Positions 15,858 through 25,721 are shown, counted from the first letter of the stretch. The stretch: DNA of 64,000 bases from Sphingobacteriales bacterium (GCA_016699615.1 CP064984.1:1426001-1490000), one strand, 5' to 3'. A program made the numbers and translations. Notes: generated by a model not told the origin, from the sequence alone.

Positions 15858-15877
15858 AAATGCTAAAACTAAAGATT

Positions 15878-16348
15878 ATGAAAAAAACAATTGATCTAAC
15901 GCAAGTTAGTACACAAAGAATCATTGAAGGCACTATTAGAAATCTTACTCTAAACAAAATTGTAAAAATTAAAAAAGATTGTAACCTTAATATTAAGCTA
16001 CCAAAAATAGAACTTACAGATGAACAGCTTGTTAAGATTAGAGTAGAATATACACAAGACAATAAATCTATATCTATAAAGCGAAATGAGAAAATACTAT
16101 TAGATGATTTAAATAATAAAAATACATTTGAGGTAATATATAATAAAGCAGACATCGAAAACAATAATTTGTCTTTTGATATTAAAATTAATGGTGCTAC
16201 AATTAATATTAATAATATTAATTTTAAGATATTAAATCAAAAAGACAATCAAAATATAACAGTAGCTGATAATATTGTTGCGTGTTGTTGCGGGTTTTCT
16301 CATGAGTTGCCACTTTGTAATTGTGCTAATCTAACAGCGACAGCATAA
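15878..16348 (+). CDS. Hypothetical protein with Cys-rich tail
   Basis: A 156-residue protein starting MKKTIDLTQVSTQRI, without a signal peptide. The body is Asn/Ile/Lys rich with a predicted beta-strand pattern. The last 25 residues change character: ACCCGFSHELPLCNC has five Cys and one His and could bind a metal or form disulfides. An ATG at 15860 would add six residues, but the promoter box lies too close to it. The next gene, a large exported protein, begins 33 bases later and is probably cotranscribed. No family recognised. Confidence 0.6.
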   Translation: MKKTIDLTQVSTQRIIEGTIRNLTLNKIVKIKKDCNLNIKLPKIELTDEQLVKIRVEYTQDNKSISIKRNEKILLDDLNNKNTFEVIYNKADIENNNLSFDIKINGATININNINFKILNQKDNQNITVADNIVACCCGFSHELPLCNCANLTATA

Positions 16349-16381
16349 TAACCATATTATTCATTGAAAAATAAAAACTTT

Positions 16382-18679
16382 ATGAAAAAAAATATAACGG
16401 CTATTTTTCTGTTTATGTGTTTCCTCATAAACATAGCACAAGATGTAAAAACGATTAAAACATATACATATTCTAAGAAAGATGTTGGTTATATCTTAGA
16501 ATATATTGATAGCAAAGAAGATGATATTATAGAATTCAAATTGAGAATTTCTGATAATTATAGTGAATTTAGAGATCTAATTTATAAATCTAAAGTAGAA
16601 AAAAGAGATGTCCCAAACAATATTCCAGATACAATCAGAACAGAGACCACAGGAGATACTTTGGATATAAGAGATACAATATACACAATTAAAACCTCAA
16701 ATAAATTATATAAAAAAGATACAATAGAAAAAGTGGATACTCTTACTCTGATTGATACAATAGTTACAAAAGATACAACGTCTAAAGTTGAAATTAAAGA
16801 CAATACATTTACTATAAACACAGAAATTGTAATAGATACAGTTGTTTCAGTTGTTGATTCAATAATTAAGAAGGAACAAATAGTAGAAAAATATGATTTT
16901 AAGCTATACAATTCAAAAGATATTAATGCATTTATTTCAGAGATGAATAACGGTGCAAAGAAGCTACATGTAGATAATAATGATAGTTTCGATCCAAAAA
17001 TGTTAAATGAATTGTTTTTTAATGTGCATATTCAGCTTAGTAAATCTAGTCAAGACTCACAACCAACAGCAGGGATATTAAATATTGAAGAAAACGGTGT
17101 GAAAGTCGAATATATGCCATCAATGAATAAGATAGAAAATGTATACTTACATGATATTGGAAGCTGCTTAAAAAACATAGGTCTTGCGCTAAATAAAAAA
17201 GATAAAATTGACACATGCTATGAATCGCACACAAAGAATATAGATGGTTTCTACATTGATACAATTTCAATTTCTTGCCTTAATAATAGTGCAAAAAAAC
17301 TAAGGAGTATTAGCGATAATTACACAAATGGGAAATATAGCCTAGATAAGATAATTGAGGAAACGGATAAGATATTAAAGAATAAGAAAAGTTCCGAAAT
17401 AAAAAGCCATGAAATAGACAACTTGGCAGATATTTGCAATAATACATTGCAAAAGATAGGAGGCAATAAAGTACAACTAAAAATATCTGATCAAAGTCAA
17501 TCGCAATTGGTATTTGAGGAAGGGACACTAGCTAATGCTAAAATTATTCTAAAAAATGATAGCTCTAATAATTTAAGACCATATAAAAAAGGAGACGAAA
17601 TAATATTCTTTAGCAATATACCTATCGGTTTTACTTCTAAGAGAAACTATCTAGATCTAAAAAGGTACTATCTATATGATGCAAAGTATGGTATGTATAG
17701 AATTAGACTTTCAGATGTAATAAGTAATTATTTCCCAGAACTTAGTTTATATACTAGAGACCATAGTCCTGCTGATACATCAGTTTCTTTTAATGCAAAA
17801 ACAGAAAACCTTAACCTTAGACTAATGAAAGCTAAGAATAAAAATTTCTTTGACATTCAACTATATTCAGACTTTAATGGTATTAATAAAGATAAACCTA
17901 ATGGCTTAATACAAACGGAAATAAGCTATAGAATAAATATTAATTCATTCTTTAAACAAATTGGACAAAAAAAATCAAGTGCAGTAAATATTGTTGATAA
18001 AAATAACAAACATTCATGGTCTGGCTTTTCATATATTACTAGTATAACACCATATGCGGCTGTGACCAAAATAGAAGAAAATGGTAGAAACCTAGTATTA
18101 GCACCAACTAATGATTCAACTAACAATAAAATTGCAGGGGCACCTCAAAAGCTTAAACTATTAGAATACAATACATTTAAAGTAGGATTTTCAAGCAATT
18201 TATTTAAATTTCATTTCCCAAAACTAAATTGGCAGATGTGGAATGTTGGGTTTGAGTTTGGTAGAGTAAAATTCTCAGATACTGCAAAAATAGTACTTGA
18301 TACAACAACTAATGAAAATGAATATATAATGGATGAGTTTAGAGCTTCAACAATTATGGCAACACCATTCTCAACAGAATTAAATTTCCTTCCAGAAGAA
18401 AGATTTAGATTTGATATAAAATACAGCCTAGGCTTAATGTTTTTGCTAAGTGATAAAGTGAATTTTGTAAATAACTTTACTGATAATACTGCGGATTCTA
18501 AATTTAGAAATAACATATTACATACAATAGAGTTACGAGCAAGATATAAATTAGACAGAGTTGGTTTCTTGTTTGCTCGTTATAGATTAAACTTCCAGAA
18601 TAATATAAAAGAATCTAATTTTCATCAAGCACAAGTAGGAATTAGCTTAAGCATATATGATATTTTAGGCAGAAAGTAG
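16382..18679 (+). CDS. Large exported protein with C-terminal outer-membrane-like region
   Basis: A 765-residue protein with a signal peptide (MKKNITAIFLFMCFLINIAQ). Residues about 70-175 are a Thr/Val/Asp-rich repetitive stretch (DTLTLIDTIVTKD, IVIDTVVSVVDS). A central helical part follows. The last 200 residues show alternating aromatic and polar residues (VGFEFGRVKF, FRFDIKYSLGLMFLL, IELRARYKLDRVGFLFARY) and suggest an outer-membrane beta-barrel. A TTG at 16364 is possible, but the ATG at 16382 starts the signal peptide. No family recognised; it pairs with the Cys-rich protein upstream. Confidence 0.65.
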   Translation: MKKNITAIFLFMCFLINIAQDVKTIKTYTYSKKDVGYILEYIDSKEDDIIEFKLRISDNYSEFRDLIYKSKVEKRDVPNNIPDTIRTETTGDTLDIRDTIYTIKTSNKLYKKDTIEKVDTLTLIDTIVTKDTTSKVEIKDNTFTINTEIVIDTVVSVVDSIIKKEQIVEKYDFKLYNSKDINAFISEMNNGAKKLHVDNNDSFDPKMLNELFFNVHIQLSKSSQDSQPTAGILNIEENGVKVEYMPSMNKIENVYLHDIGSCLKNIGLALNKKDKIDTCYESHTKNIDGFYIDTISISCLNNSAKKLRSISDNYTNGKYSLDKIIEETDKILKNKKSSEIKSHEIDNLADICNNTLQKIGGNKVQLKISDQSQSQLVFEEGTLANAKIILKNDSSNNLRPYKKGDEIIFFSNIPIGFTSKRNYLDLKRYYLYDAKYGMYRIRLSDVISNYFPELSLYTRDHSPADTSVSFNAKTENLNLRLMKAKNKNFFDIQLYSDFNGINKDKPNGLIQTEISYRININSFFKQIGQKKSSAVNIVDKNNKHSWSGFSYITSITPYAAVTKIEENGRNLVLAPTNDSTNNKIAGAPQKLKLLEYNTFKVGFSSNLFKFHFPKLNWQMWNVGFEFGRVKFSDTAKIVLDTTTNENEYIMDEFRASTIMATPFSTELNFLPEERFRFDIKYSLGLMFLLSDKVNFVNNFTDNTADSKFRNNILHTIELRARYKLDRVGFLFARYRLNFQNNIKESNFHQAQVGISLSIYDILGRK

Positions 18680-18688
18680 TCAGCTTTT

Positions 18689-19171
18689 TTATAAATATTC
18701 TGCATCGAAATGAAGAGGCAATAAATCTTTAATTGATTTAAAGACAAATGTACTGCCATCATTGCCATGTAGAAGAATCTGTATATCTGATTTTTGTTTG
18801 CTCTCAGTTTCTAACAATACTTGTCTGCAAATACCACATGGTGCAACAGGAAATTTTACTTCTGTAGTTTGACTGTTGGCAACAATAGCAATGGCATTAA
18901 TCTTTTCATTTGGATACAATGCCACACAAGCACTAATTGCAGTACGCTCTGCACACAAACCAATAGGATATGATGCATTTTCTTGATTACTTCCTTGTAC
19001 AGTTTTATTATTATCTAAAAGTAATGCAGCACCTACATTAAACTTAGAATATGGTGCATAGCTATTTTGTTGCGCTGCTCTTGCTTCTTGAATAAGCATT
19101 TGCATTTGACTAGGCAAATCTGAAATATTATCAAAATTTTGATATTGTATTGTAATGTTTTTTTCTTGCAT
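18689..19171 (-). CDS. cdd: Cytidine deaminase
   Basis: Zinc enzyme that deaminates cytidine and deoxycytidine in pyrimidine salvage. Motifs: SYAPYSKFNVGAALL, GLCAERTAISA with the zinc Cys and catalytic Glu, and VAPCGICRQVLLE with the other two zinc Cys. At 160 residues it is of usual length. The ATG at 19171 follows the Nudix stop by one base (TAG-T-ATG); an ATG at 19183 would overlap the Nudix gene. Translation is therefore probably coupled to the Nudix gene. Confidence 0.95.
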   Translation of the reverse strand: MQEKNITIQYQNFDNISDLPSQMQMLIQEARAAQQNSYAPYSKFNVGAALLLDNNKTVQGSNQENASYPIGLCAERTAISACVALYPNEKINAIAIVANSQTTEVKFPVAPCGICRQVLLETESKQKSDIQILLHGNDGSTFVFKSIKDLLPLHFDAEYL

Positions 19172-19172
19172 A

Positions 19173-19739
19173 CTAAATTTCAAAGGTCTTGTTGTCTATC
19201 AATATTTTTAATTTTAATAATCCAATTATAGCAATAGCATCTTTTATTTTCCCATTCATTGCCCATTCTATTGCTTCTGTGATGTGCATTTTCTTTATTT
19301 GCAATTCTTCAGTATCATCAGGCGAAATTGTTGTTTTTTCTAAGCCTTGAGCTACAAATATAATGCCTACTTCATCAGTTACAGAGTTTGAGGTATTCAA
19401 TTCGGCAATTTTAGTCCATTTATTGGCAAAAAATCCAACTTCTTCTTGCAATTCTTTTTTGGCAGAAAGTAAGATGTCATTTTGTAATGGACCACCACCT
19501 TCTGGTATTTCCCAGCTATAAGCATCTAATGCATATCTATATTGTCCTACTAAATAGGTGTTGCCTTCTTCATCTATTGGAATGATGCCTATGGCATAAT
19601 TTTTAAAATGAACTGTACCATAAATACCTGTTGTATTTTTTGGAGTAATGATGTCTGCGATGTTTACACTAATCCAATTATTATCATACACAACCTCTTC
19701 TCTTGTCTTCTTAAATGGATTTACATTTTCATCTATCAT
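19173..19739 (-). CDS. Nudix hydrolase, ADP-ribose pyrophosphatase-like
   Basis: A 188-residue protein with the YSWEIPEGGGPL segment typical of ADP-sugar Nudix hydrolases, followed by SAKKELQEEVGFF. This is the Nudix box core with the two catalytic Glu; the canonical first Glu position is Asn and the Arg is Lys. It probably hydrolyses ADP-ribose or a related sugar nucleotide. It lies directly before cdd and 43 bases after the PagL-like gene, and may be the fifth gene of a minus-strand run beginning at 23989. Confidence 0.85.
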   Translation of the reverse strand: MIDENVNPFKKTREEVVYDNNWISVNIADIITPKNTTGIYGTVHFKNYAIGIIPIDEEGNTYLVGQYRYALDAYSWEIPEGGGPLQNDILLSAKKELQEEVGFFANKWTKIAELNTSNSVTDEVGIIFVAQGLEKTTISPDDTEELQIKKMHITEAIEWAMNGKIKDAIAIIGLLKLKILIDNKTFEI

Positions 19740-19782
19740 AATTTAAAGATATAAAATCAAGCGAATAAATAATTGATTTTTG

Positions 19783-20925
19783 TTAGAATTTAAAATTAGA
19801 ACCTAAGCCAATTTCTGCATATTGTGCTGTGCCACCATGCGCTTTTACGCCAATATTTAAGTATGGTCTGTTTTTCTTTTCTAATGCCAAGAAATTAATG
19901 TTTGTTCCAATTTTGAAATAGATAGGCAAAAACATTTTGTATGGTGTGTGTAAATATGCGCCTAATGCATAAAAAATTGAGGTGCGTCCGAAAGAAATTT
20001 CATTACCAACATATAGACTAAGTCTTGTTGCAGCTTTTTGTATTATTTTATCTTGTACTTTTGGTTTATTGACATCATAGTGTGGGTAGCCAAAATCAAA
20101 CTCTAGCAATGCACCACAATAAAGTTTATTTACAATATTAAAATGTCTTGCATACTGCACAGAAGTACCATAGTTGAGCCAACTTCTATCTTTAATAAAT
20201 TTAGTTACATCTTGCAAACCAGCATTCAACAAAAATCCTATTTCATTTTTATAATTAACTTTTGGAATAGTATCAAAGTTTAGATTTAATTTTTGTTTTG
20301 TAGGTAAATATCTAATGCCCAACATAGCTGTTGGTGTATTAATTCCTAAATTAGGTAGTTTCATAGCACCACTTGAGTAATGAGAAAATGCAATTCCTGT
20401 AACAAGTTGTACATTTTCATGAATTTTAAAATGCAATCCAAGTCTTGCTTCAACAAAGATATTGATTGGCATTGCCATGGCATTATTCACTGGATTTTCA
20501 ATAGCATCGTAGGTTTTGGTTGTATAGGCTAAGCCACCACTAAAACGAAAAATAAGATCTACAATTCTGCTTCTAACAATTGGATAACTAAAGTATGCAA
20601 ATGCTGCATATCCATTTCCAATGGTATCTCTGTTGTGATGAATTAATGCTGAGAAACCGCCACCAATTTCTGGATATTTTAGTTTCCTTTGCCATGCTTT
20701 TGCGCCATCTGTTTGTTTGAATGCTGTAAACTGTATTACATTGGAAACGCCATTAATTGTTGGTTGAAAACCATCAGTATGTCTAAAAACTTTTCCAAGT
20801 TGATAATTGGCTTCAAATCCTAATTTATGTTTATAATCAATTATATCTTTACTTTTTGAAATGATATTAGGTGTAAATAAAACATTGAAAATAATTACAA
20901 ACAAGAATCGTAGAAGTATTTGCAT
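19783..20925 (-). CDS. Acyloxyacyl hydrolase / PagL-like lipid A deacylase
   Basis: A 380-residue outer-membrane protein with a signal peptide (MQILLRFLFVIIFNVLF) and alternating beta-strand composition. The segment GIAFSHYSSGAMKLPNLGIN carries the His and Ser expected of the PagL catalytic site. It is predicted to remove an acyl chain from lipid A at the outer membrane. The C-terminal third has a second barrel-like region and ends in Phe. It starts 11 bases after the phosphatase gene. Confidence 0.8.
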   Translation of the reverse strand: MQILLRFLFVIIFNVLFTPNIISKSKDIIDYKHKLGFEANYQLGKVFRHTDGFQPTINGVSNVIQFTAFKQTDGAKAWQRKLKYPEIGGGFSALIHHNRDTIGNGYAAFAYFSYPIVRSRIVDLIFRFSGGLAYTTKTYDAIENPVNNAMAMPINIFVEARLGLHFKIHENVQLVTGIAFSHYSSGAMKLPNLGINTPTAMLGIRYLPTKQKLNLNFDTIPKVNYKNEIGFLLNAGLQDVTKFIKDRSWLNYGTSVQYARHFNIVNKLYCGALLEFDFGYPHYDVNKPKVQDKIIQKAATRLSLYVGNEISFGRTSIFYALGAYLHTPYKMFLPIYFKIGTNINFLALEKKNRPYLNIGVKAHGGTAQYAEIGLGSNFKF

Positions 20926-20936
20926 TTCAAAATAAA

Positions 20937-22175
20937 TTAAAAGAATTTCCCAGTAAGGATGCTTACATCATCATTAAACAATACATTTCTTTTGAATTTG
21001 GATAGATAATCATACAATACTTTATTGAATAATGATGGTGGATAGTTTTTATTTTTTTGTATAAAATCTATAATTCCAGCTTCTTCAAATTGTTCATTCT
21101 CTTCATTTTCTAATTCAGTCAATCCATCAGTAAAACATATGATTGTAGAATCTTTTTCTAATTGGATATTTTGTATTTTTAGTTTAGGCAAATTTTCAAA
21201 AGCACCTAACATAGTTGTGCCTTCATCTAGTTTTATTAGTTGATGTTGGTTGAACAGAATTGGTGGTACATGTCCACAATTTACATAAGTAAGCATTCTG
21301 CTCATAATATTATATTTTGCAAGAAATAGTGTAACGTATTTGTCGCCATTGGTAATTGAGTATATTTTTTTGTTGAGTTTTAAGATTAGCTCTTGTGTAC
21401 TCATTTGCATATCAAGCGTAGCATTAAGGTATGCTTGTATATTTGCCATTACTAATGCAGCAGAAATTCCTTTGCCAGAAATGTCTGCTATACAAAAAAC
21501 AAACTCATCTTTATTTATGTGTATTACATCGTAATAGTCGCCACCAATTCCTTTGTGCGGAAGATAAATGCCATCAAATTCATACAAATTATTTTTTGGT
21601 AGTTTTTTTGGAATGAGCATTCCTTGAATATTCGATGCAAGTTCAAGCTCTTTGTCGTATTCTTTTTTTTCTACTTCGCGCTTAAATAGTCTTTTATTTT
21701 CAACAGCTACCGCAATAATATTTGTAATAATCTGAGCAAATTCTAGTAGTTCATCTTCTTTAAAATAATGTTCTAATTTTATATCACCAAGCAAGACAAA
21801 TGCAATTGCATTTTCTTTATGAAATACTGGAATAATATATTTGAATCCAAAAAATAATTTTTGTTCTTCTTTTGTAAGTATTTTTAGTTCTGAGTATTGT
21901 TCAATGTGTTTGGCAATTGGAATAAAAACATCTTGGTCATCATCTTTTAACCATATTTTTCTTTTCCAAATATCGTTGAAGATAAAAAATGCCATTTCTT
22001 CAACACCTAATTGTTCTTGTATAATTTTTTGATATAGTAAAACTAAATTATCAGTAGAATAATTGTGATTTATAGCTTCTGTAACTTGCAATAAAGAATG
22101 CAAATGCTGATGTTTTATGTATAGCTTTGCTTGCACAGCATTAACAGCATCTTGTATCGATAAACTTTTTTGCAT
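20937..22175 (-). CDS. GAF domain and SpoIIE/RsbU-type PP2C phosphatase
   Basis: About 412 residues. Residues 30-170 resemble a GAF sensor domain (LLQVTEAINHNYSTDNL, then AFVLLGDIKLEHYF). A helical linker leads to the PP2C domain: ASNIQGMLIPKKLP, GIGGDYYDVI, FCIADISGKGISAALVMA with metal-binding Asp, VNCGHVPPILF, and CFTDGLTELENE. Such phosphatases act on anti-sigma antagonists in partner-switching signalling. No anti-sigma partner is nearby. An ATG at 22190 is also possible; the one at 22175 (MQKSLSIQ) gives a more usual start. Confidence 0.88.
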   Translation of the reverse strand: MQKSLSIQDAVNAVQAKLYIKHQHLHSLLQVTEAINHNYSTDNLVLLYQKIIQEQLGVEEMAFFIFNDIWKRKIWLKDDDQDVFIPIAKHIEQYSELKILTKEEQKLFFGFKYIIPVFHKENAIAFVLLGDIKLEHYFKEDELLEFAQIITNIIAVAVENKRLFKREVEKKEYDKELELASNIQGMLIPKKLPKNNLYEFDGIYLPHKGIGGDYYDVIHINKDEFVFCIADISGKGISAALVMANIQAYLNATLDMQMSTQELILKLNKKIYSITNGDKYVTLFLAKYNIMSRMLTYVNCGHVPPILFNQHQLIKLDEGTTMLGAFENLPKLKIQNIQLEKDSTIICFTDGLTELENEENEQFEEAGIIDFIQKNKNYPPSLFNKVLYDYLSKFKRNVLFNDDVSILTGKFF

Positions 22176-22212
22176 TACTACAAAATACAAAAAAAATATA
22201 ATTTTAATTGAA

Positions 22213-23346
22213 TTATTTTTTATTCTTACTTAGTTGATAACCATCTGTCAAAGTATTTAAAAAAGCAATAATATCTTTGATGTCGTTGTCAGAAAGTTTT
22301 AAATCTCCTAAATCTTCTGTATTCATAGTTGCTTTGTATTCTGCCACAAATTTGCTATTAATATCTCTTGTATTATAAAATTCTAAAACTTCATCTAATG
22401 TATTGAAAATACCATTGTGCATGTATGGTTTAGTTAGTGCTACATTGCGTAGACTTGGTGTTTTGAATCTTCCAATTTCTAATGGATTTTTTACAAATTC
22501 TGATGCTGCAAATCCTGAATCTAATGGTAGATTTTTTTGACTTGGATGTTTTGGAATGCCAATGTTTTCGTATGAATAATCTGTAAATACAATCGTATTT
22601 GTAAATTCATTTGGCATGGCTAAATGACAAAGTGAGCATTTACTTTTTATAGTATCTTGAAATAAATTCCAACCACGTAATTCTTGTTCATTTAGCTTTA
22701 CTTTTCCTTTCAGAAAATAATCAAATTTTGAGGAATATGTATTGACTTGTTTCGATTTTTGAAAACTAATTAATGCTTGCGTGGTACATAATAACAATAC
22801 TTGGTCGTCTTGTAAGCCTTCTTTGCCAAATATTTTTTCTAATTGATTGTAGTACTTTGCGTTTCTTATCTTTTCTGCAACCTGATGAAAGCTTTTGTTA
22901 TTCATCTCATGTGGATTGAGCAATGGCGAAAATGCTTGTTGCTCTAGAAACTTTGCTCTTCCATCCCAAAAATGTCCACCAACAGATTCTTCAATGCCTC
23001 GTAAAATTGTTGATTGGTTGTTTGGTGCTAATATATTATAAGCTATAGCAATCGTATTTCTAGCTGTATGTGCATCAGGATTTACACCAATGGAAAAAGC
23101 TGATTGTCTGGCATCAGAAAATCCGAAAGATGGCGAATGGCAAGAAGCACAACTTATGCCTTTTGGTTCAGACAATTGTTTGTCGAAGAAGATAAACTTT
23201 CCAAGCTTTGCAGTGTCCGAAAGAAATTTATCATTAGCAATAAATTCTTCATCATTAGAGAAATAAAAAGACGCAGAATTATCTTTACATGATTGTAGAA
23301 AAATAATACCCAAAATTGGTAATGCAATTTTAAACCAATTCTTGCT
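22213..23346 (-). CDS. Di-heme cytochrome c peroxidase family lipoprotein
   Basis: Periplasmic MauG/CcpA-type protein of 377 residues. It starts MSKNWFKIALPILGIIFLQSC, a lipoprotein signal with Cys at 21. Two heme c sites are seen: SCASCHSPSFGF (first) and CSLCHLAMPN (second). A later methionine or His ligand region lies around KPYMHNGIFNTLDEVLEFY. Such enzymes reduce hydrogen peroxide using cytochrome electrons. The ATG overlaps the end of the upstream regulator gene by 17 bases, so the two are cotranscribed. Confidence 0.92.
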   Translation of the reverse strand, partial: SKNWFKIALPILGIIFLQSCKDNSASFYFSNDEEFIANDKFLSDTAKLGKFIFFDKQLSEPKGISCASCHSPSFGFSDARQSAFSIGVNPDAHTARNTIAIAYNILAPNNQSTILRGIEESVGGHFWDGRAKFLEQQAFSPLLNPHEMNNKSFHQVAEKIRNAKYYNQLEKIFGKEGLQDDQVLLLCTTQALISFQKSKQVNTYSSKFDYFLKGKVKLNEQELRGWNLFQDTIKSKCSLCHLAMPNEFTNTIVFTDYSYENIGIPKHPSQKNLPLDSGFAASEFVKNPLEIGRFKTPSLRNVALTKPYMHNGIFNTLDEVLEFYNTRDINSKFVAEYKATMNTEDLGDLKLSDNDIKDIIAFLNTLTDGYQLSKNKK

Positions 23347-23989
23347 CATCAACCAAGTTGTTTTGTATAGCATATACAATAATTTCGGAAGTAGATTTTA
23401 GTTTCAACTTCTTCATGATATTTTTTTTGTGCGTATATACAGTGTGTGTACTCAAAAACAAATGGTCTGCAATTGTTTTAGCATTCCAACCTTTTGATGT
23501 AAGTCTAATGATTTCAGATTCTCTTGATGATATATTTAATGCTGTACAATTGTCATCTTCTTTGTGAAGATGTTTGTCTATAATAATGTCAATTACTTTG
23601 TGACATAAGAATTTTTCATGATTTGCAGTTGCTTCAATAGCATTGATAATTTCCTCATCATCGCATTCTTTAGTCAAAAATCCTTTAACACCATCGTTAA
23701 TTGATTTTAAGATAGTTTCTTTATTATTGTCTGTTGATATAACTAGAAATTCAGTATTTGGATGTTTTTTCTTAATTGTCTGAATAATATCTACATTAAA
23801 ATGATTGGGTTGAGCATAATCAATAATAATAATATCAGCCTTATTTTTCTCTAAACTACAAAGCAACTTTTCTGCATTTTCTGCTTCATCAATACATTCA
23901 ATATGGTTGACTTCTGAAATTATTTTATTCAAGCCAATTCTTATTAGCATCTGAGCATCAGCAATAATTACTCTAATCTTGCTCTTCAT
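23330..23989 (-). CDS. NarL/LuxR-type response regulator
   Basis: 219 residues. The N-terminal receiver domain has the phospho-acceptor Asp in IIIIDYAQP and the conserved Lys in GFLTKE. The usual acidic pair near the N-terminus is reduced to a single Asp (IIADAQ). The C-terminal GerE helix-turn-helix is clear (SSRESEIIRLTSKGWNAKTI, LSTHTVYTHKKNIMKKLKL). No sensor kinase is adjacent. It heads the minus-strand run and may control the peroxidase gene that overlaps its end. No TAnnTTTG box was found for it. Confidence 0.92.
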   Translation of the reverse strand: MKSKIRVIIADAQMLIRIGLNKIISEVNHIECIDEAENAEKLLCSLEKNKADIIIIDYAQPNHFNVDIIQTIKKKHPNTEFLVISTDNNKETILKSINDGVKGFLTKECDDEEIINAIEATANHEKFLCHKVIDIIIDKHLHKEDDNCTALNISSRESEIIRLTSKGWNAKTIADHLFLSTHTVYTHKKNIMKKLKLKSTSEIIVYAIQNNLVDEQELV

Positions 23990-24104
23990 AATTTATAAAG
24001 AATGTTTTTTATGTAGAATAAATCTACTTAAAGATTTTTGTTTTACCAACAGAATGCAATATTAATTAACTTTAGATACACAAACATAACAGTACAAGAA
24101 AATA

Positions 24105-24112
24105 TACCTTTG
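24105..24112 (+). promoter_or_regulatory. TAnnTTTG promoter box upstream of acpP
   Basis: TACCTTTG on the plus strand, about 74 bases before the acpP ATG. The intergenic region is divergent, with the regulator gene on the other side. Confidence 0.5.
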
Positions 24113-24185
24113 GTAATTTTTTTTTCTAAAGTGGTGTTTTTTGTAAAATAAAGTTTAATTTAGCACCCTAAATTTACATGTAATT

Positions 24186-24419
24186 ATGTCTGACATAGCA
24201 GCACGCGTAAAAAAAATAATCATAGAAAAGTTGGGTGTAGAAGAAACAGAAATTACTCCAGAGGCTAACTTCGAGATGGATTTAAAAGCAGACTCACTAG
24301 AAACAGTTGAATTGATAATGGAATTTGAGAAAGAATTCAATATCGTAATTCCAGATGAGCAAGCAGATAAAATAAAAACTGTAGGCGAAGCTATTGCATT
24401 TTTGGAAGCTAATGTATAA
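24186..24419 (+). CDS. acpP: Acyl carrier protein
   Basis: 77-residue acidic protein that carries growing fatty acyl chains on a phosphopantetheine arm. The attachment site is the Ser in KADSLETVELIM. The helical pattern and length are standard. It is followed by fabF after 51 bases and then rnc, a gene order common in Bacteroidota and other bacteria. Confidence 0.98.
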   Translation: MSDIAARVKKIIIEKLGVEETEITPEANFEMDLKADSLETVELIMEFEKEFNIVIPDEQADKIKTVGEAIAFLEANV

Positions 24420-24470
24420 TTAGCACGTTTTGGATATTGCCAACAACATCATATATAAAATACTTAATTT

Positions 24471-25721
24471 ATGAATAATGTAGTTGTGACAGGCTATGGT
24501 GCAATTACGCCAATTGGAAATAGTATTTTAGAGTTTAGTAAAAATCTATATAATGGTGCATCTGGTGCATCTACAATTTCACGATTTGATACAACAAAAT
24601 TCGCAACAAAATTTGCTTGTGAAGTAAAGAATTATACACCAACTGATTTTTTTGAACAAAAAGAAGTAAGGAAATATGACTTATTTACACAATATGCTTT
24701 AGTAGCAACAAAAGAAGCCATAGAATTTGCTGGGTTAAATGATATTAGTAAAATAGATAAACATAGAATAGGTGTTATTGCAGCTTCTGGAGTTGGTGGC
24801 ATAGCTACATTCCAAGAAGAAATGTATCAATACTGGCAACACCAACAGCCACGTTATTTCAGTCCATACTTTGTTACAAAGATGATAGTAAACAACATTG
24901 CAGGACATATTTCAATGATATATGGATTTAATGGATTAAATTTTGCTGTTGCATCAGCATGTTCTTCTTCCGCACATGGAATAATTAGTGCTGTGCAGAA
25001 TATTCAATTAAACAAAGCAGATGTAATCATTGTAACTGGCTCTGAAGCACCAATACACGAAGCAGGAATAGGCAGTTTTAGTGCAATGCGTGCATTGTCT
25101 ACCAACAACCAAGAACCAACTTTAGCATCAAGACCATTTGATACGCAAAGAGATGGTTTTGTACTTGGAGAAGGTGCCGCTTGTTTAATATTAGAATCAG
25201 AAGCACATGCACTCAAAAGAAATGCAAAAATATTAGCAAAAATTGATGGTTATGCCATGAATGCAGATGCTTACCATATTGCAAAACCAATGCCTAATGG
25301 CGAAATGATTGCATACAATATTGCAAAATGTTTGGATGATGCAAACGTACAAATTAGTGAAATTGATTGCGTGAATGCGCATGCAACATCTACACCACAA
25401 GGCGATTTGGCAGAAATAAGTGCTTTAAATACTGTTTTTGGTGATACACTAAAAAATATAAATATTACAGCCACAAAATCTATGACTGGACATTTGCTAG
25501 GTGCAGCAGGAATTATGGAAAGTGTGGCTAGCATACTAACAATAGAAAAGCAGGAAGTACCACCAACTATAAATCTAAAAAATAGAGACGAAGCAATTGC
25601 AAAAGAAATTAATTTAACGGAAAACATAGCACAGAAAAGAGATGTAAACTATGTACTGAATAATAATTTTGGTTTTGGTGGCCACAATGTTTCCATACTT
25701 TTTAAGAAATATAATGTTTGA
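24471..25721 (+). CDS. fabF: Beta-ketoacyl-ACP synthase II
   Basis: Condensing enzyme of fatty acid elongation, using malonyl-ACP. The active-site Cys is in VASACSSSAHGI, with His residues in NAHATSTPQGD and FGFGGHNVS. At 416 residues the length is normal. Its stop overlaps the rnc start by eight bases. Confidence 0.97.
   Translation: MNNVVVTGYGAITPIGNSILEFSKNLYNGASGASTISRFDTTKFATKFACEVKNYTPTDFFEQKEVRKYDLFTQYALVATKEAIEFAGLNDISKIDKHRIGVIAASGVGGIATFQEEMYQYWQHQQPRYFSPYFVTKMIVNNIAGHISMIYGFNGLNFAVASACSSSAHGIISAVQNIQLNKADVIIVTGSEAPIHEAGIGSFSAMRALSTNNQEPTLASRPFDTQRDGFVLGEGAACLILESEAHALKRNAKILAKIDGYAMNADAYHIAKPMPNGEMIAYNIAKCLDDANVQISEIDCVNAHATSTPQGDLAEISALNTVFGDTLKNINITATKSMTGHLLGAAGIMESVASILTIEKQEVPPTINLKNRDEAIAKEINLTENIAQKRDVNYVLNNNFGFGGHNVSILFKKYNV

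Noticed and set aside
24155..24340. Minus-strand gene over acpP
   Set aside because: Shadow of acpP; Ser-rich translation with no start context.
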